From an uncultured Eubacteriales bacterium (lineage in GTDB: Bacteria; Bacillota; Clostridia; Oscillospirales; Butyricicoccaceae): DNA of 16,407 bases. The DNA lies in assembly GCA_910585875.1 (NCBI GenBank), contig CAJUIK010000030.1, forward strand, positions 3,653-20,059, in the 5' to 3' direction. How positions within the stretch are numbered: position 1 is the stretch's first letter; each line of letters begins with the position of its first letter. The notes beneath the pieces are model-generated. The model did no database searches and had not been told where the DNA came from. It saw only the letters and a list, made by a program, of their open reading frames with translations. Of this stretch, positions 1 through 7,083 are shown piece after piece. The position numbers and the translations under genes were made by a program.

Positions 1-419
1 CTTTTCCGGTCGAAAACGACGCTATAATCGATCCGATCTTCCCGCCAACCGTCGGAGAACGGATCGAAATAACAAAAATATCTATTCAGTGTGGGATCCA
101 ACGGCCATATGCCATAAGCCGCCGCCAGCTCTGTGGAGGCAGGCATATCGTCCCAAAAATCAAAGAAAAGGTTCCGGTTTTCCAGCTCTTCTATGTTGCA
201 GGGGTTCAGGCTATGGGCCTGCAAAATCACTTGATCGCCTTGCCGGCAGTTCTCCCATTCGCAGGGTCGCCATTGATCGTCTTTTTCACAAAAAACCCCC
301 TTGGTTTTCTCAAGATCATGGACGAAATCAGGATAAAATCTTCTTTTATGGTAAGGGTATAGGCGCAAGCTTGCTCGACGGCGGCTTTTGAGCCAGGGCA
401 TAGTAGAACTTGCTGTCAT
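1..419 (-). CDS. Unrecognised protein, 3' end cut by the window edge
   Basis: An open minus-strand frame of 139 codons runs from an ATG at 419 to the left edge without a stop, so the C-terminus lies outside the window. I do not recognise the family. The part read from about residue 30 onward looks like genuine protein: acidic and aromatic-rich, with segments such as ENCRQGDQV, FFDFWDDMPASTEL and YFCYFDPFSDGW, and three scattered cysteines. The first 30 residues are unusually basic and less protein-like (LKSRRRASLRLYPYHKRR). The only good ribosome site (GAAAGGAG, plus coordinates 436-443) sits 16 bases from the ATG, too far to be ideal. Another frame over the same bases also reads plausibly, so a frameshift or decayed 5' end is possible. 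The gene lies 67 bases downstream of the phosphatase-family gene, on the same strand, and is less GC-rich than the core genes. Confidence 0.5.
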   Translation of the reverse strand, partial: MTASSTMPWLKSRRRASLRLYPYHKRRFYPDFVHDLEKTKGVFCEKDDQWRPCEWENCRQGDQVILQAHSLNPCNIEELENRNLFFDFWDDMPASTELAAAYGIWPLDPTLNRYFCYFDPFSDGWREDRIDYSVVFDRK

Positions 420-486
420 AAAAATTTCTTCTAATCTCCTTTCACTATGTCCGTTTTTGACAGAGAAGCAAAACGCCTGCCGGCCA

Positions 487-1296
487 TTATGCCTGGCTGC
501 GGCGTGTGACGCCCAGGTAGTGGACAATATTCAGGTCTTCGGGGATGTCCTGCCCATGGTTGCCGCAGCCGTCGGGCTGCTGGTGGACGCCGTGGTCCGG
601 CGAGAAAGCAATCAGGCTGTTGTGGCCGGTCCAGCATCGCTCCGCCTGGTCTGCCAGCGCCGCAAAACAATTGATCTGGTTTTGCAGGGCCTCCATGGCT
701 TCCGGGCTTTCCACGCCGGTACGGTGCATCACGTCGTCATATTGCTGGGTATAGACGCTGATGAAATCATATTGGTTTTGGGCAATCAGCTCCAGGGCCT
801 TTTCCTTCACCTCGTCGTCATAGGGCAGATAATAATAGTCGATGGGCCGATCATTGTAAATCTTGGCCATGCTGGAATCGGCCACGGCTACCAGCGCCGT
901 TTTCTTGCCCCCTCGGACCAGAGCGTCAAATAGTGTGTCGATCTGAATCACCGGCTTTTCATAGGCCTGGATACCGTGAACCTCCGGCAGGGCGCCGGTA
1001 TACATGGTGCCGAAGCACACCGGCGTCACCGAGGGCATGGGGGAGCGCAGAGGCAGGGCCAGCTGGGTCCGAGCCAGCACAGGCTGGAACATGGGGCGGT
1101 ATTTGTACAGCAGCCACTGGGCCACGGCGTCCGGGTTATACATCAGCGTCCGGGTAATGGGCCCGCCGGCGTGTTCCTGCAAAATGGCCGCGGCCCAATC
1201 CAGCCCGGCGGCGGCCTGTTTGGGGGCGGACACGCCGATAGCCTGGGCCACTGTGCCGCACAGGCGGGACAGGGAAATGGCGTTTTTGTGTTCCAT
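487..1296 (-). CDS. Alkaline phosphatase superfamily hydrolase (nucleotide pyrophosphatase/phosphodiesterase-like)
   Basis: A 269-residue cytosolic protein with no signal peptide or membrane segment. It resembles a Clostridia family annotated only as alkaline phosphatase family protein. Motifs fit a two-metal phosphoryl-transfer core. VTPVCFGTMYTGALPEVHG (90-108) has T91 where nucleotide pyrophosphatases carry the nucleophile, followed by the usual G-x-x-P-E-x-H-G-I turn. YDDVMHRTG (186-194) supplies D187/D188 and H191. SPDHG (232-236) and NHG (246-248) supply D234, H235 and H247. D56 in YNPDAV may replace the usual first metal aspartate. Substrate is unknown. I chose the ATG at 1296, which has GGAGGA six bases upstream; the frame is open 23 codons further up, but that would cross the hairpin at 1324-1351. 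It follows purB by 61 bases and may be read through from it. Confidence 0.8.
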   Translation of the reverse strand: MEHKNAISLSRLCGTVAQAIGVSAPKQAAAGLDWAAAILQEHAGGPITRTLMYNPDAVAQWLLYKYRPMFQPVLARTQLALPLRSPMPSVTPVCFGTMYTGALPEVHGIQAYEKPVIQIDTLFDALVRGGKKTALVAVADSSMAKIYNDRPIDYYYLPYDDEVKEKALELIAQNQYDFISVYTQQYDDVMHRTGVESPEAMEALQNQINCFAALADQAERCWTGHNSLIAFSPDHGVHQQPDGCGNHGQDIPEDLNIVHYLGVTRRSQA

Positions 1297-1323
1297 ATGT
1301 GTTCCTCCTATATATAGATGATA

Positions 1324-1351
1324 GAAAAGGGCGCTTTTCAACGCCCTTTTC
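1324..1351 (-). terminator. Hairpin between purB and the phosphatase-family gene
   Basis: A perfect 10-bp inverted repeat (GAAAAGGGCG at 1324-1333, CGCCCTTTTC at 1342-1351) with an 8-base loop lies just after the purB stop. On the minus strand the 3' arm ends in CCCTTTTC followed by TATC, a short U stretch that is mostly within the stem. It could be a weak or partial terminator that lowers, rather than stops, transcription into the downstream gene, whose ribosome site begins about 20 bases later. Confidence 0.6.
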
Positions 1352-1357
1352 GGTATG

Positions 1358-2794
1358 TCAGACATGGATAGAGGCTTCGCCGGCTTTCAGGTCTTTATAC
1401 TTCTCCAGCACAGGCTCCACAACTTCCCGCAGGAAAACCTCCGTCTGCAAGGCGGCGCAGCCCACATATTTTTCTGGGGAAAGCAGGCTTGTCAGCTCCG
1501 CTTCCGTCACGCCGAAGACAGGATCCGCGGCGATGCGCTGGATCAGGTCGTTGGCCTTCCCTTCCTGCTTGACCTGGCGGGCGGCGGCCATGGAATGTTC
1601 CCGGATGCGCTCATGGAGCTCCTGGCGGTCCCCGCCCCGGCGCACGGCGTCCATCATGATATTTTCTGTGGCCATAAAGGGCAGTTCCTCCCGCAGATGC
1701 TTTTCAATCATCTTGGGATAGACCACCAAGCCGGAAGAGACATTGAGATAGAGGTTGAGCACGGCGTCGCAGCACAGGAAGCCTTCGGCAATGCTGAGCC
1801 GCTTGTTGGCGCTGTCGTCCAAGGTTCTCTCAAACCACTGAGTCGCGGCGGTAACGGCGGGGTTCAGAGAATCAATCATCAGATACCGGGCCAGGGCGGC
1901 GATGCGCTCGCAGCGCATGGGGTTGCGCTTATAAGCCATGGCGGAAGAGCCGATCTGGTTTTTCTCAAAGGGCTCTTCCATCTCCTTCATATGCTGGAGC
2001 AGGCGCATATCGTTGCTGAATTTGGCGGCGCTCTGGCCGATCAGGGCCAGTACGCTGAGCACTTTGAAATCCACTTTCCGGGAATAGGTCTGGCCGGAGA
2101 CGGGCACGCATTGCTCGAAACCCATCTTCTGGGCAATCAAGCCGTCCAGCCGGCGGACTTTTTCATAGTCGTTGTCAAACAGCTCCAAAAAGCTGGCTTG
2201 AGTGCCGGTGGTGCCTTTGCTGCCCAGCAGCTTCAGGCCGTCCATCGTCTGCTGAACTTCTTCGATATCCATCAGGATATCGTTGATCCAGAGAGTCGCC
2301 CGTTTGCCTACGGTGGTGGGCTGGGCAGGCTGATAATGGGTGTAAGCCAGGGTGGGCAGGTCTTGATACTGCCGGGCAAAATCCGTCAGCCGCCGCAGAA
2401 TCTCCGTCAGCTTGGCCAGCAGCAGCTGGAGGCCCTGGCGCATGATAATCACGTCGGTGTTGTCCCCCACATAGCAGGAGGTGGCTCCCAGATGAATAAT
2501 GGGCCGGGCCTTGGGGCAAAGCTCTCCAAAGGTATGGACATGGGCCATCACGTCGTGGCGGAACTTGGATTCATATTCCGCCGCCTTTTCAAAATCAATG
2601 TCCTCGAGATGGGCTTTCATCTCGTCGATTTGCTCGTCGCTGATTTCCAGGCCCAGCTGCTGCTCCGCTTCCGCCAGCGCTACCCAGAGCCTGCGCCAAG
2701 TGGAGAATTTATATTGAGATGAAAACAGATACTTCATCTCCGGGCTGGCATACCGGGAGTTCAGCGGCGTTTCATAACTGCGATAATCCTTCAT
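1358..2794 (-). CDS. purB: Adenylosuccinate lyase
   Basis: A 478-residue fumarase/aspartase-superfamily enzyme. PurB acts twice in purine synthesis: it releases fumarate from SAICAR to give AICAR and from adenylosuccinate to give AMP. The family signature loop GSSAMAYKRNP is at 282-292 and contains the flexible-loop serine that acts in catalysis. The substrate-binding segment HYQPAQPTT and the KGTTGTQASF segment are present, in the normal order and at normal length for Clostridia. The protein is all-helical and forms tetramers in characterised relatives. The ATG at 2794 has AGGCGG about nine bases upstream. A promoter (TTGCAA, 17 bases, TAAAAT) lies at 2834-2862. No other purine genes are in the window, so this copy is apart from any pur operon seen here. 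Confidence 0.97.
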   Translation of the reverse strand: MKDYRSYETPLNSRYASPEMKYLFSSQYKFSTWRRLWVALAEAEQQLGLEISDEQIDEMKAHLEDIDFEKAAEYESKFRHDVMAHVHTFGELCPKARPIIHLGATSCYVGDNTDVIIMRQGLQLLLAKLTEILRRLTDFARQYQDLPTLAYTHYQPAQPTTVGKRATLWINDILMDIEEVQQTMDGLKLLGSKGTTGTQASFLELFDNDYEKVRRLDGLIAQKMGFEQCVPVSGQTYSRKVDFKVLSVLALIGQSAAKFSNDMRLLQHMKEMEEPFEKNQIGSSAMAYKRNPMRCERIAALARYLMIDSLNPAVTAATQWFERTLDDSANKRLSIAEGFLCCDAVLNLYLNVSSGLVVYPKMIEKHLREELPFMATENIMMDAVRRGGDRQELHERIREHSMAAARQVKQEGKANDLIQRIAADPVFGVTEAELTSLLSPEKYVGCAALQTEVFLREVVEPVLEKYKDLKAGEASIHV

Positions 2795-2833
2795 CGTTTT
2801 GTTCCGCCTTTCATGGTTCGGTTGATATCTCCC

Positions 2834-2862
2834 ATTTTACACAAAACCCCGCAGGGTTGCAA
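2834..2862 (-). promoter_or_regulatory. Probable purB promoter
   Basis: Read on the minus strand: -35 TTGCAA (2857-2862), 17-base spacer, -10 TAAAAT (2834-2839), giving a leader of roughly 30-35 bases before the purB ATG. The spacer and -35 edge contain a small inverted repeat AACCC/GGGTT (2845-2849 and 2854-2858) that could be an operator, but it is short. Confidence 0.6.
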
Positions 2863-2923
2863 GGTTTGCAGAGAAAATGCGAAAATACCGTATAAAAATG
2901 ACGATTTTTACGCTTTTGTTCAA

Positions 2924-2969
2924 AAGAACGGATGTTCTTGAAAAAATAGAACGGATTTTTGTTCGTTCT
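2924..2969 (+). promoter_or_regulatory. Repeated AGAAC/GTTCT boxes upstream of the DUF4855-like gene
   Basis: AAGAAC-GGAT-GTTCTT (2924-2939) is a perfect inverted repeat with the spacing of Gram-positive LexA (SOS) boxes, GAAC-N4-GTTC. A second wider pair follows: AGAAC at 2948-2952 and GTTCT at 2965-2969. AGAACGG recurs a third time at 3044-3050. The boxes sit 5' of the probable -35 at 2975 rather than over the promoter core, so repression by LexA is not assured; another regulator or an activator is equally possible. Confidence 0.4.
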
Positions 2970-2974
2970 GTCAA

Positions 2975-3003
2975 TAGACTTCTCCCCTTTGTAGTGGTAT
3001 CAT
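2975..3003 (+). promoter_or_regulatory. Probable promoter of the DUF4855-like gene
   Basis: TAGACT (2975-2980, four of six -35 bases) is followed after exactly 17 bases by TATCAT (2998-3003). The expected transcription start falls near 3010, giving a leader of about 160 bases. A perfect 10-bp palindrome, CGTGATCACG (3009-3018), covers that start. Confidence 0.55.
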
Positions 3004-3008
3004 AATAG

Positions 3009-3018
3009 CGTGATCACG
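3009..3018. promoter_or_regulatory. Palindrome at the predicted transcription start (operator candidate)
   Basis: CGTGATCACG is a perfect 10-bp palindrome five bases after the -10 element, the position where a repressor dimer would block initiation. Downstream, GGTCG/CGACC (3023-3027 and 3035-3039) and GAGCCA/TGGCTC (3068-3073 and 3111-3116) could fold in the leader RNA. No protein can be assigned to the site. Confidence 0.35.
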
Positions 3019-3130
3019 AAATGGTCGTAAACATCGACCGAAAAGAACGGCAGAACAAAATCAGACCGAGCCATAACGTCGAAATGAGGAGGCGAAACAA
3101 CAGACCCTTGTGGCTCATTTGGGAGAAAAC

Positions 3131-3169
3131 ATGAATCAGGAAATTTTTGAAAATATGGGAGGATTTTAA
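3131..3169 (+). CDS. Possible 12-codon leader peptide
   Basis: ATG at 3131 is preceded by GGGAG with a five-base gap and encodes MNQEIFENMGGF, ending in TAA two bases before the ATG of the DUF4855-like gene. Its last codons contain the GGGAGG ribosome site of that gene, so translating it could open or block the main start. A second mini-frame (3084-3134, 16 codons) overlaps it by ATGA but has no ribosome site of its own. Both may be chance. Confidence 0.25.
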   Translation: MNQEIFENMGGF

Positions 3170-3171
3170 CT

Positions 3172-4194
3172 ATGGCTGTGAACGACAAGAAGGTTTTTCT
3201 GTACGTGGGTAAGAAAGGTGAAGAGGGCGTTTCCACATATCCCACTTACACCGACGCTCAGATCAAGGCGTTTAACGCCGACGAGTTCGTGCTGACCGGC
3301 AGTAATTACTATCACTGCCTGAAAAGCAAGGCTGCAATGGATGAATATATTGCAGCCCTCCTCAAGCTAGCCAAACAGGTGATCCGGTGTACCGGTAAAT
3401 TCATCTGGCTGGGTATTCCCCGCCCGCCTAAGCCAGAAAAGCGGATTACTTTGGAAGAGTACAAAGGCTATGCTAACCGATATTTGGCGGAGTTTATTGT
3501 ACCTGTTCGAGATGAACTGAAGAAGCTGAAAACTTCCAGCGGGGACGATTATTACTATGTCTATGTTCAAGGGTTCTATATGAACGATGAACATGTTTCC
3601 CGTAGCGATCTGTGGTTTGGCGTGGACTTCTCTTACTCCGACCTGTTGTCTCATCCTCAAATCAAGATGTACAGCATGATTTCGGACGCGTTGAAGACTT
3701 CCGCCTATGGATGGAAAAAATTGCTCTGGGTTCCTTACGCCGGACGAGGCGGCAACTTCCACACAACCTACGCCGATATCGCGTATATCGCCAACACCAC
3801 CGACATCTTTGACACGGTGCTGTTGCAGCCAGGCGTGTACTTTCATTATGACCCCGATGAGAAAGACACTCGCCCCATTGCGTTGAATTTGGATGTGATT
3901 CGCAACTCCATGAATCGGCAAGAAGTACGCACCCGCGACGCAAACGAAAATACCGATAAGCAGGTAGTAGCCAAGCGGTCTTCCACAAAGATTGGCTGCC
4001 AGATGGAGATTGACGAGCAAATATTTGTGAACAAGCTTCGTTTGGACAACTACAACTTGTCCTTCAACGCCTTGAACAGTATCAAGGTCACCAAACCCGC
4101 CAACCGCCACTTTAGTTTTTACTGGGGCGACGACACAACAGCCATGGACCGTTTGACAAAACAAGAAATCAACTACTTCTTTAACCAGCTCTAA
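3172..4194 (+). CDS. DUF4855-like (glycoside-hydrolase-like barrel) protein, no signal peptide
   Basis: A 340-residue protein starting MAVNDKKVF, so no export signal; ATG chosen for GGGAGG nine bases upstream. The order of conserved pieces matches what I recall of DUF4855 proteins, which are thought to fold as a hydrolase-like beta/alpha barrel: VYVQGFYMNDEHV, then KLLWVPYAGRGG, then FDTVLLQPGVYFHYD, then IGCQMEIDEQIF. These correspond to the G-F/Y-Y...E, W-I/V-P-Y, D...QP and E-x-D-E segments. No catalytic activity is established for the family to my knowledge. Most DUF4855 proteins I recall are secreted and multidomain; this one is single-domain and apparently cytosolic. It is transcribed alone, with its own promoter and terminator. 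Base composition is more AT-rich than purB or the suf genes, which suggests an accessory gene. Family assignment is from motif memory. Confidence 0.6.
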   Translation: MAVNDKKVFLYVGKKGEEGVSTYPTYTDAQIKAFNADEFVLTGSNYYHCLKSKAAMDEYIAALLKLAKQVIRCTGKFIWLGIPRPPKPEKRITLEEYKGYANRYLAEFIVPVRDELKKLKTSSGDDYYYVYVQGFYMNDEHVSRSDLWFGVDFSYSDLLSHPQIKMYSMISDALKTSAYGWKKLLWVPYAGRGGNFHTTYADIAYIANTTDIFDTVLLQPGVYFHYDPDEKDTRPIALNLDVIRNSMNRQEVRTRDANENTDKQVVAKRSSTKIGCQMEIDEQIFVNKLRLDNYNLSFNALNSIKVTKPANRHFSFYWGDDTTAMDRLTKQEINYFFNQL

Positions 4195-4203
4195 CCCCCT
4201 TTG

Positions 4204-4235
4204 GGAGGCAGATTTTTATCTGCCTCCTTTTTCTT
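4204..4235 (+). terminator. Rho-independent terminator after the DUF4855-like gene
   Basis: A perfect 10-bp stem (GGAGGCAGAT at 4204-4213, ATCTGCCTCC at 4218-4227), a TTTT loop and a TTTTTCTT tail. It begins nine bases after the stop codon and isolates this gene from the next one. Confidence 0.92.
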
Positions 4236-4262
4236 TACAAATACATCCACGTATGATAAAAT
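4234..4262 (+). promoter_or_regulatory. Probable promoter of the RCC1-SLH gene
   Basis: TTTACA (4234-4239), 17-base spacer, TAAAAT (4257-4262). The -35 overlaps the T-tail of the preceding terminator. A perfect TATAAT at 4271-4276 is probably not the -10, because initiation from it would fall inside the ribosome site AAGGAG (4281-4286). Confidence 0.55.
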
Positions 4263-4294
4263 AGATTTACTATAATTGAAAAGGAGCGCTTGGT

Positions 4295-7030
4295 ATGAAA
4301 AAACTGCGGAAATTCTATTGCTTTTTCACCGCCGCTTTTGCTTGCGCCCTATTGTTGGGAGTTTCTGCTTATGCGGGGGAAACTTCCACGATTGGGGAAC
4401 ACCGGAAAGTGAGCGCCGAGCTTTTTCTCACCGACCAAGGGGAGGTCTACAGCTGGCGAAAATACGACGGCAACGGCTATTTTGCAGACCCCGCAAAACC
4501 GATAAAAGTCCCAGGCCTCTACGATATTGTAGAAATAAGTGGAAGTCTTGCTCATGGCGCCGCCATTGACTCTAAGGGCGATTTATATGCTTGGGGCGGA
4601 TATTTGTCTGTTTATCCTTCTCCTGGAAAAATCTTGTCTAATGTTGTATCGGTAAGCGTTGCCTCCTACGGCTATGCTGGAGCGGCTGTTACGGCAGATG
4701 GCAGTCTCTATGTCTGGGGCGAATTCTATACCGGAGATGATAAATATAAAACCTTCGACCGTCCCTATCAAACAGACGGCTTTACAGAAGTCGCCGCAGT
4801 ATGTTGCGAGAATAACGGATTTTCTGTTATCATGAAAAATGGGGATTTATATGTAGGAAGTCTTTCTGTTTTTATGAAAAATACAGACCTGCACAATAAA
4901 GCTCTTCAAGACGGGCCCAAACTAACCGATGTTGTTTCCATCAGTTGTGGGAATTTTTTTGATCTTGCCTTGACGAAAAACGGCGACCTTTACACATGGG
5001 GAGAAAATTGGGATAACGCCCTTGGCCAACCCTCTGGCAGCCTTTCCACGCCGCTGATGAAAAATGTATCCGCCGCCTGCGCTGATTTGGCCGGCGGAAT
5101 AGCTGTCACTGCCGACGGACAGACCTACCTTTGGGGCACGGTGGAAAATCTAAGCGAAAAATCTTACTTTAGCTATGCGGCGCCAACCGCTTTTGACACA
5201 AAAGGGAGAACCTTTACGGCCATGGCCGCGCAAAACGGTACGCATATTGGCATGACTGCGGAGGGAGAGCTATGGATCTGGTATGGGAAAGACCCCTGCA
5301 AGCTGCTGGGCAAAACAGGGGATTATTCTCCGACTCCTTTCGAACCCGACCTTTCCAAGCTTCCTGTTGGTTACCTGGCCTCCCGGCGAACCATTGCGCC
5401 TGGGTTTTTGGTGAAGGAAAACGGCGATCTGTATCGCTGGGTTATGGAGGACGACCGAGAAACCCGGTATTTGGAGAAAATAGATGGAATTTCCAATGTG
5501 GTGGATATCAGCGCGGCCTATGGTTACGGTTCCCATTTGCCGGTTCGTATCGCCGCCGTCACAGCGGACGGCAGCTTATATACTTGGGGCAGCGGCAGCT
5601 CCTATGAGGAAGAAAAGCCCTTGCTCCATCCGCAAAGCGAGAATATCCCAGTGAAATCCGAGCTGACCGACGTGGTTTCCGTCCATTTAGGCGCTTATGG
5701 CGGCGGCGCGGCGCTGACGGCCCAAGGCGAAATGTATATCTGGGGCTCTCTTTATATCGGAGACGACAAAAAGAACAACTATCAGGCGGTTTACAGAGAT
5801 ATCAAAACGCCGGAAAAGGTGGAAGGTCTGTCCGACCTGGTGGACGTCAGCTGCGACGGCGCCACCTATGCCGCCGTCACCCGAAGCGGCGATTTATATC
5901 TCTGGGGGCTGGAAAGACGATATAATGAAAACAATATCAAAGTGCCCAACAACACCACAAAACCCCACAAAATCGCCGAAAATATCCGGCAAGTGGAGCT
6001 GACTCGGGAAAATTGTTTTGCTATCACAAAAGACGGCCGCGTATACCAATGGTATGAAGATCCTACCAGAATGAATGTTTTGGATATGCCTCCTATTAAA
6101 ACATTGTCCTGCGGCGAAATGTTCTACTACGCCGCTGTTACCCAAGACGGCCAGCTCTATATGTGGGGTGACAGCAGAACGGAATATCACGATGATGAAG
6201 GAAACTTTTCCAGCCATATTCCCATCCTGATCGAATACGAGGGCAAAAAAACAGCCCAAGTTTCCCTGGGCTGGGGATATACCCAGGTTGTAGATGAAGA
6301 AGGTAAGCTTTATCTATCGGGGCGACATGCTTCCGGCAGTTATGTCGCCCCCTATCATCCGGGTCCTGATGTGGAAAGCCGAAAAATCCCCGTTTACCAT
6401 TCCTCCGGCATCCGGGTTCCCGGCAAAATAACCGGCAGCATGGAGAAATTGCAGGCCGGGTCGGGGAAGGTTTATCAAGCCGGGCAGTTTTCTGATGTGG
6501 ACGAAGGCAAGTGGTACGGCGTCCAGAACCAGGGGACTGTCCGAGACGCCTATCAGTTGGGGCTGATGGACGGCATGGGCGACGGAACCTTTGCTCCCGA
6601 AGGCGGCTTGCGGATTTCCGAAGCGCTGAAACTGGCCTGCGCTGTGCGGGCCGCTTATACCGGCGACCAGATTCCTGCCGCCGCCAAAGGCCAGCCCTGG
6701 TACGCTCCTTACGTCCACTACGCCGTATCCAACGGCATGATGGAAATCGGCGAATTTGAGACTTATACTTCCTATGCCTCCCGGGCCCAAATGGCCTATC
6801 TGTTCGCCGCCGCTTTGCCGGAAGACCAGCTGACTCTCTCCGACCAGGCTGCTTTGCCCGGCGACGTGGCCGATTCCCATCGCTACGCTGCCCAGATTCG
6901 TCTGCTCTATCGGGCCGGCGTACTGCAAGGCGAGGATTCCTCCGGCGCCTTCCATGGCGACTCCGGCGTCACCCGCGCCCAAGCCGCCGCTATCATCTCT
7001 CGATTGGCTCTGAATGGAAAAACCGCATAA
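4295..7030 (+). CDS. Secreted RCC1-repeat beta-propeller protein with C-terminal SLH anchors
   Basis: A 911-residue surface protein. Residues 1-27 form a signal peptide (MKKLRK, hydrophobic core, cleavage probably after AYA). Residues about 45-710 carry roughly 14 degenerate RCC1-type repeats, each marked by G-x-x-Y-x-W-G (GDLYAWGGY, GSLYVWGEF, GDLYTWGEN, GQTYLWGTV, GEMYIWGSL, GDLYLWGLE, GQLYMWGDS and others). Fourteen repeats would build two seven-bladed propellers; the count is mine and some are eroded (GDLYVGSL, GELWIWYGK). From F732 to the end are three SLH motifs: FSDVDEGKWY, QPWYAPYVHYAVSNG and the final VADSHRYAAQIRLL with SGVTRAQAAAIISRL. SLH domains bind secondary cell-wall polymers, so the protein should be displayed on the wall, perhaps as a binding scaffold. 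ATG at 4295 has AAGGAG eight bases upstream. The 5' third is much more AT-rich than the SLH end. Confidence 0.93.
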   Translation: MKKLRKFYCFFTAAFACALLLGVSAYAGETSTIGEHRKVSAELFLTDQGEVYSWRKYDGNGYFADPAKPIKVPGLYDIVEISGSLAHGAAIDSKGDLYAWGGYLSVYPSPGKILSNVVSVSVASYGYAGAAVTADGSLYVWGEFYTGDDKYKTFDRPYQTDGFTEVAAVCCENNGFSVIMKNGDLYVGSLSVFMKNTDLHNKALQDGPKLTDVVSISCGNFFDLALTKNGDLYTWGENWDNALGQPSGSLSTPLMKNVSAACADLAGGIAVTADGQTYLWGTVENLSEKSYFSYAAPTAFDTKGRTFTAMAAQNGTHIGMTAEGELWIWYGKDPCKLLGKTGDYSPTPFEPDLSKLPVGYLASRRTIAPGFLVKENGDLYRWVMEDDRETRYLEKIDGISNVVDISAAYGYGSHLPVRIAAVTADGSLYTWGSGSSYEEEKPLLHPQSENIPVKSELTDVVSVHLGAYGGGAALTAQGEMYIWGSLYIGDDKKNNYQAVYRDIKTPEKVEGLSDLVDVSCDGATYAAVTRSGDLYLWGLERRYNENNIKVPNNTTKPHKIAENIRQVELTRENCFAITKDGRVYQWYEDPTRMNVLDMPPIKTLSCGEMFYYAAVTQDGQLYMWGDSRTEYHDDEGNFSSHIPILIEYEGKKTAQVSLGWGYTQVVDEEGKLYLSGRHASGSYVAPYHPGPDVESRKIPVYHSSGIRVPGKITGSMEKLQAGSGKVYQAGQFSDVDEGKWYGVQNQGTVRDAYQLGLMDGMGDGTFAPEGGLRISEALKLACAVRAAYTGDQIPAAAKGQPWYAPYVHYAVSNGMMEIGEFETYTSYASRAQMAYLFAAALPEDQLTLSDQAALPGDVADSHRYAAQIRLLYRAGVLQGEDSSGAFHGDSGVTRAQAAAIISRLALNGKTA

Positions 7031-7051
7031 TCATATTTCTCTCCGAAGCGC

Positions 7052-7083
7052 AAAAACAGGAGCGGCGTCCCGCTCCTGTTTTT
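7052..7083. terminator. Bidirectional terminator between convergent genes
   Basis: AAAAACAGGAGCGG (7052-7065) and CCGCTCCTGTTTTT (7070-7083) form a perfect 14-bp inverted repeat with a four-base loop. There are T-runs on the 3' side in both directions. It serves the RCC1-SLH gene on the plus strand and the suf/DUF3795 unit on the minus strand, whose stop codon directly abuts it. Confidence 0.93.

Noticed and set aside
1355..2722. Long plus-strand open frame opposite purB
   Set aside because: It is the antisense of an unambiguous purB; the product is low-complexity and lacks a ribosome site. GC-rich third positions keep this frame free of stops.
3000..3245. Minus-strand frame of 81 codons across the DUF4855 leader
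   Set aside because: No ribosome site; it overlaps the real start and the regulatory region, and its sequence is not protein-like.
4271..4276. Perfect TATAAT upstream of the RCC1-SLH gene
   Set aside because: No acceptable -35 at 16-18 bases, and initiation there would remove or truncate the ribosome site.
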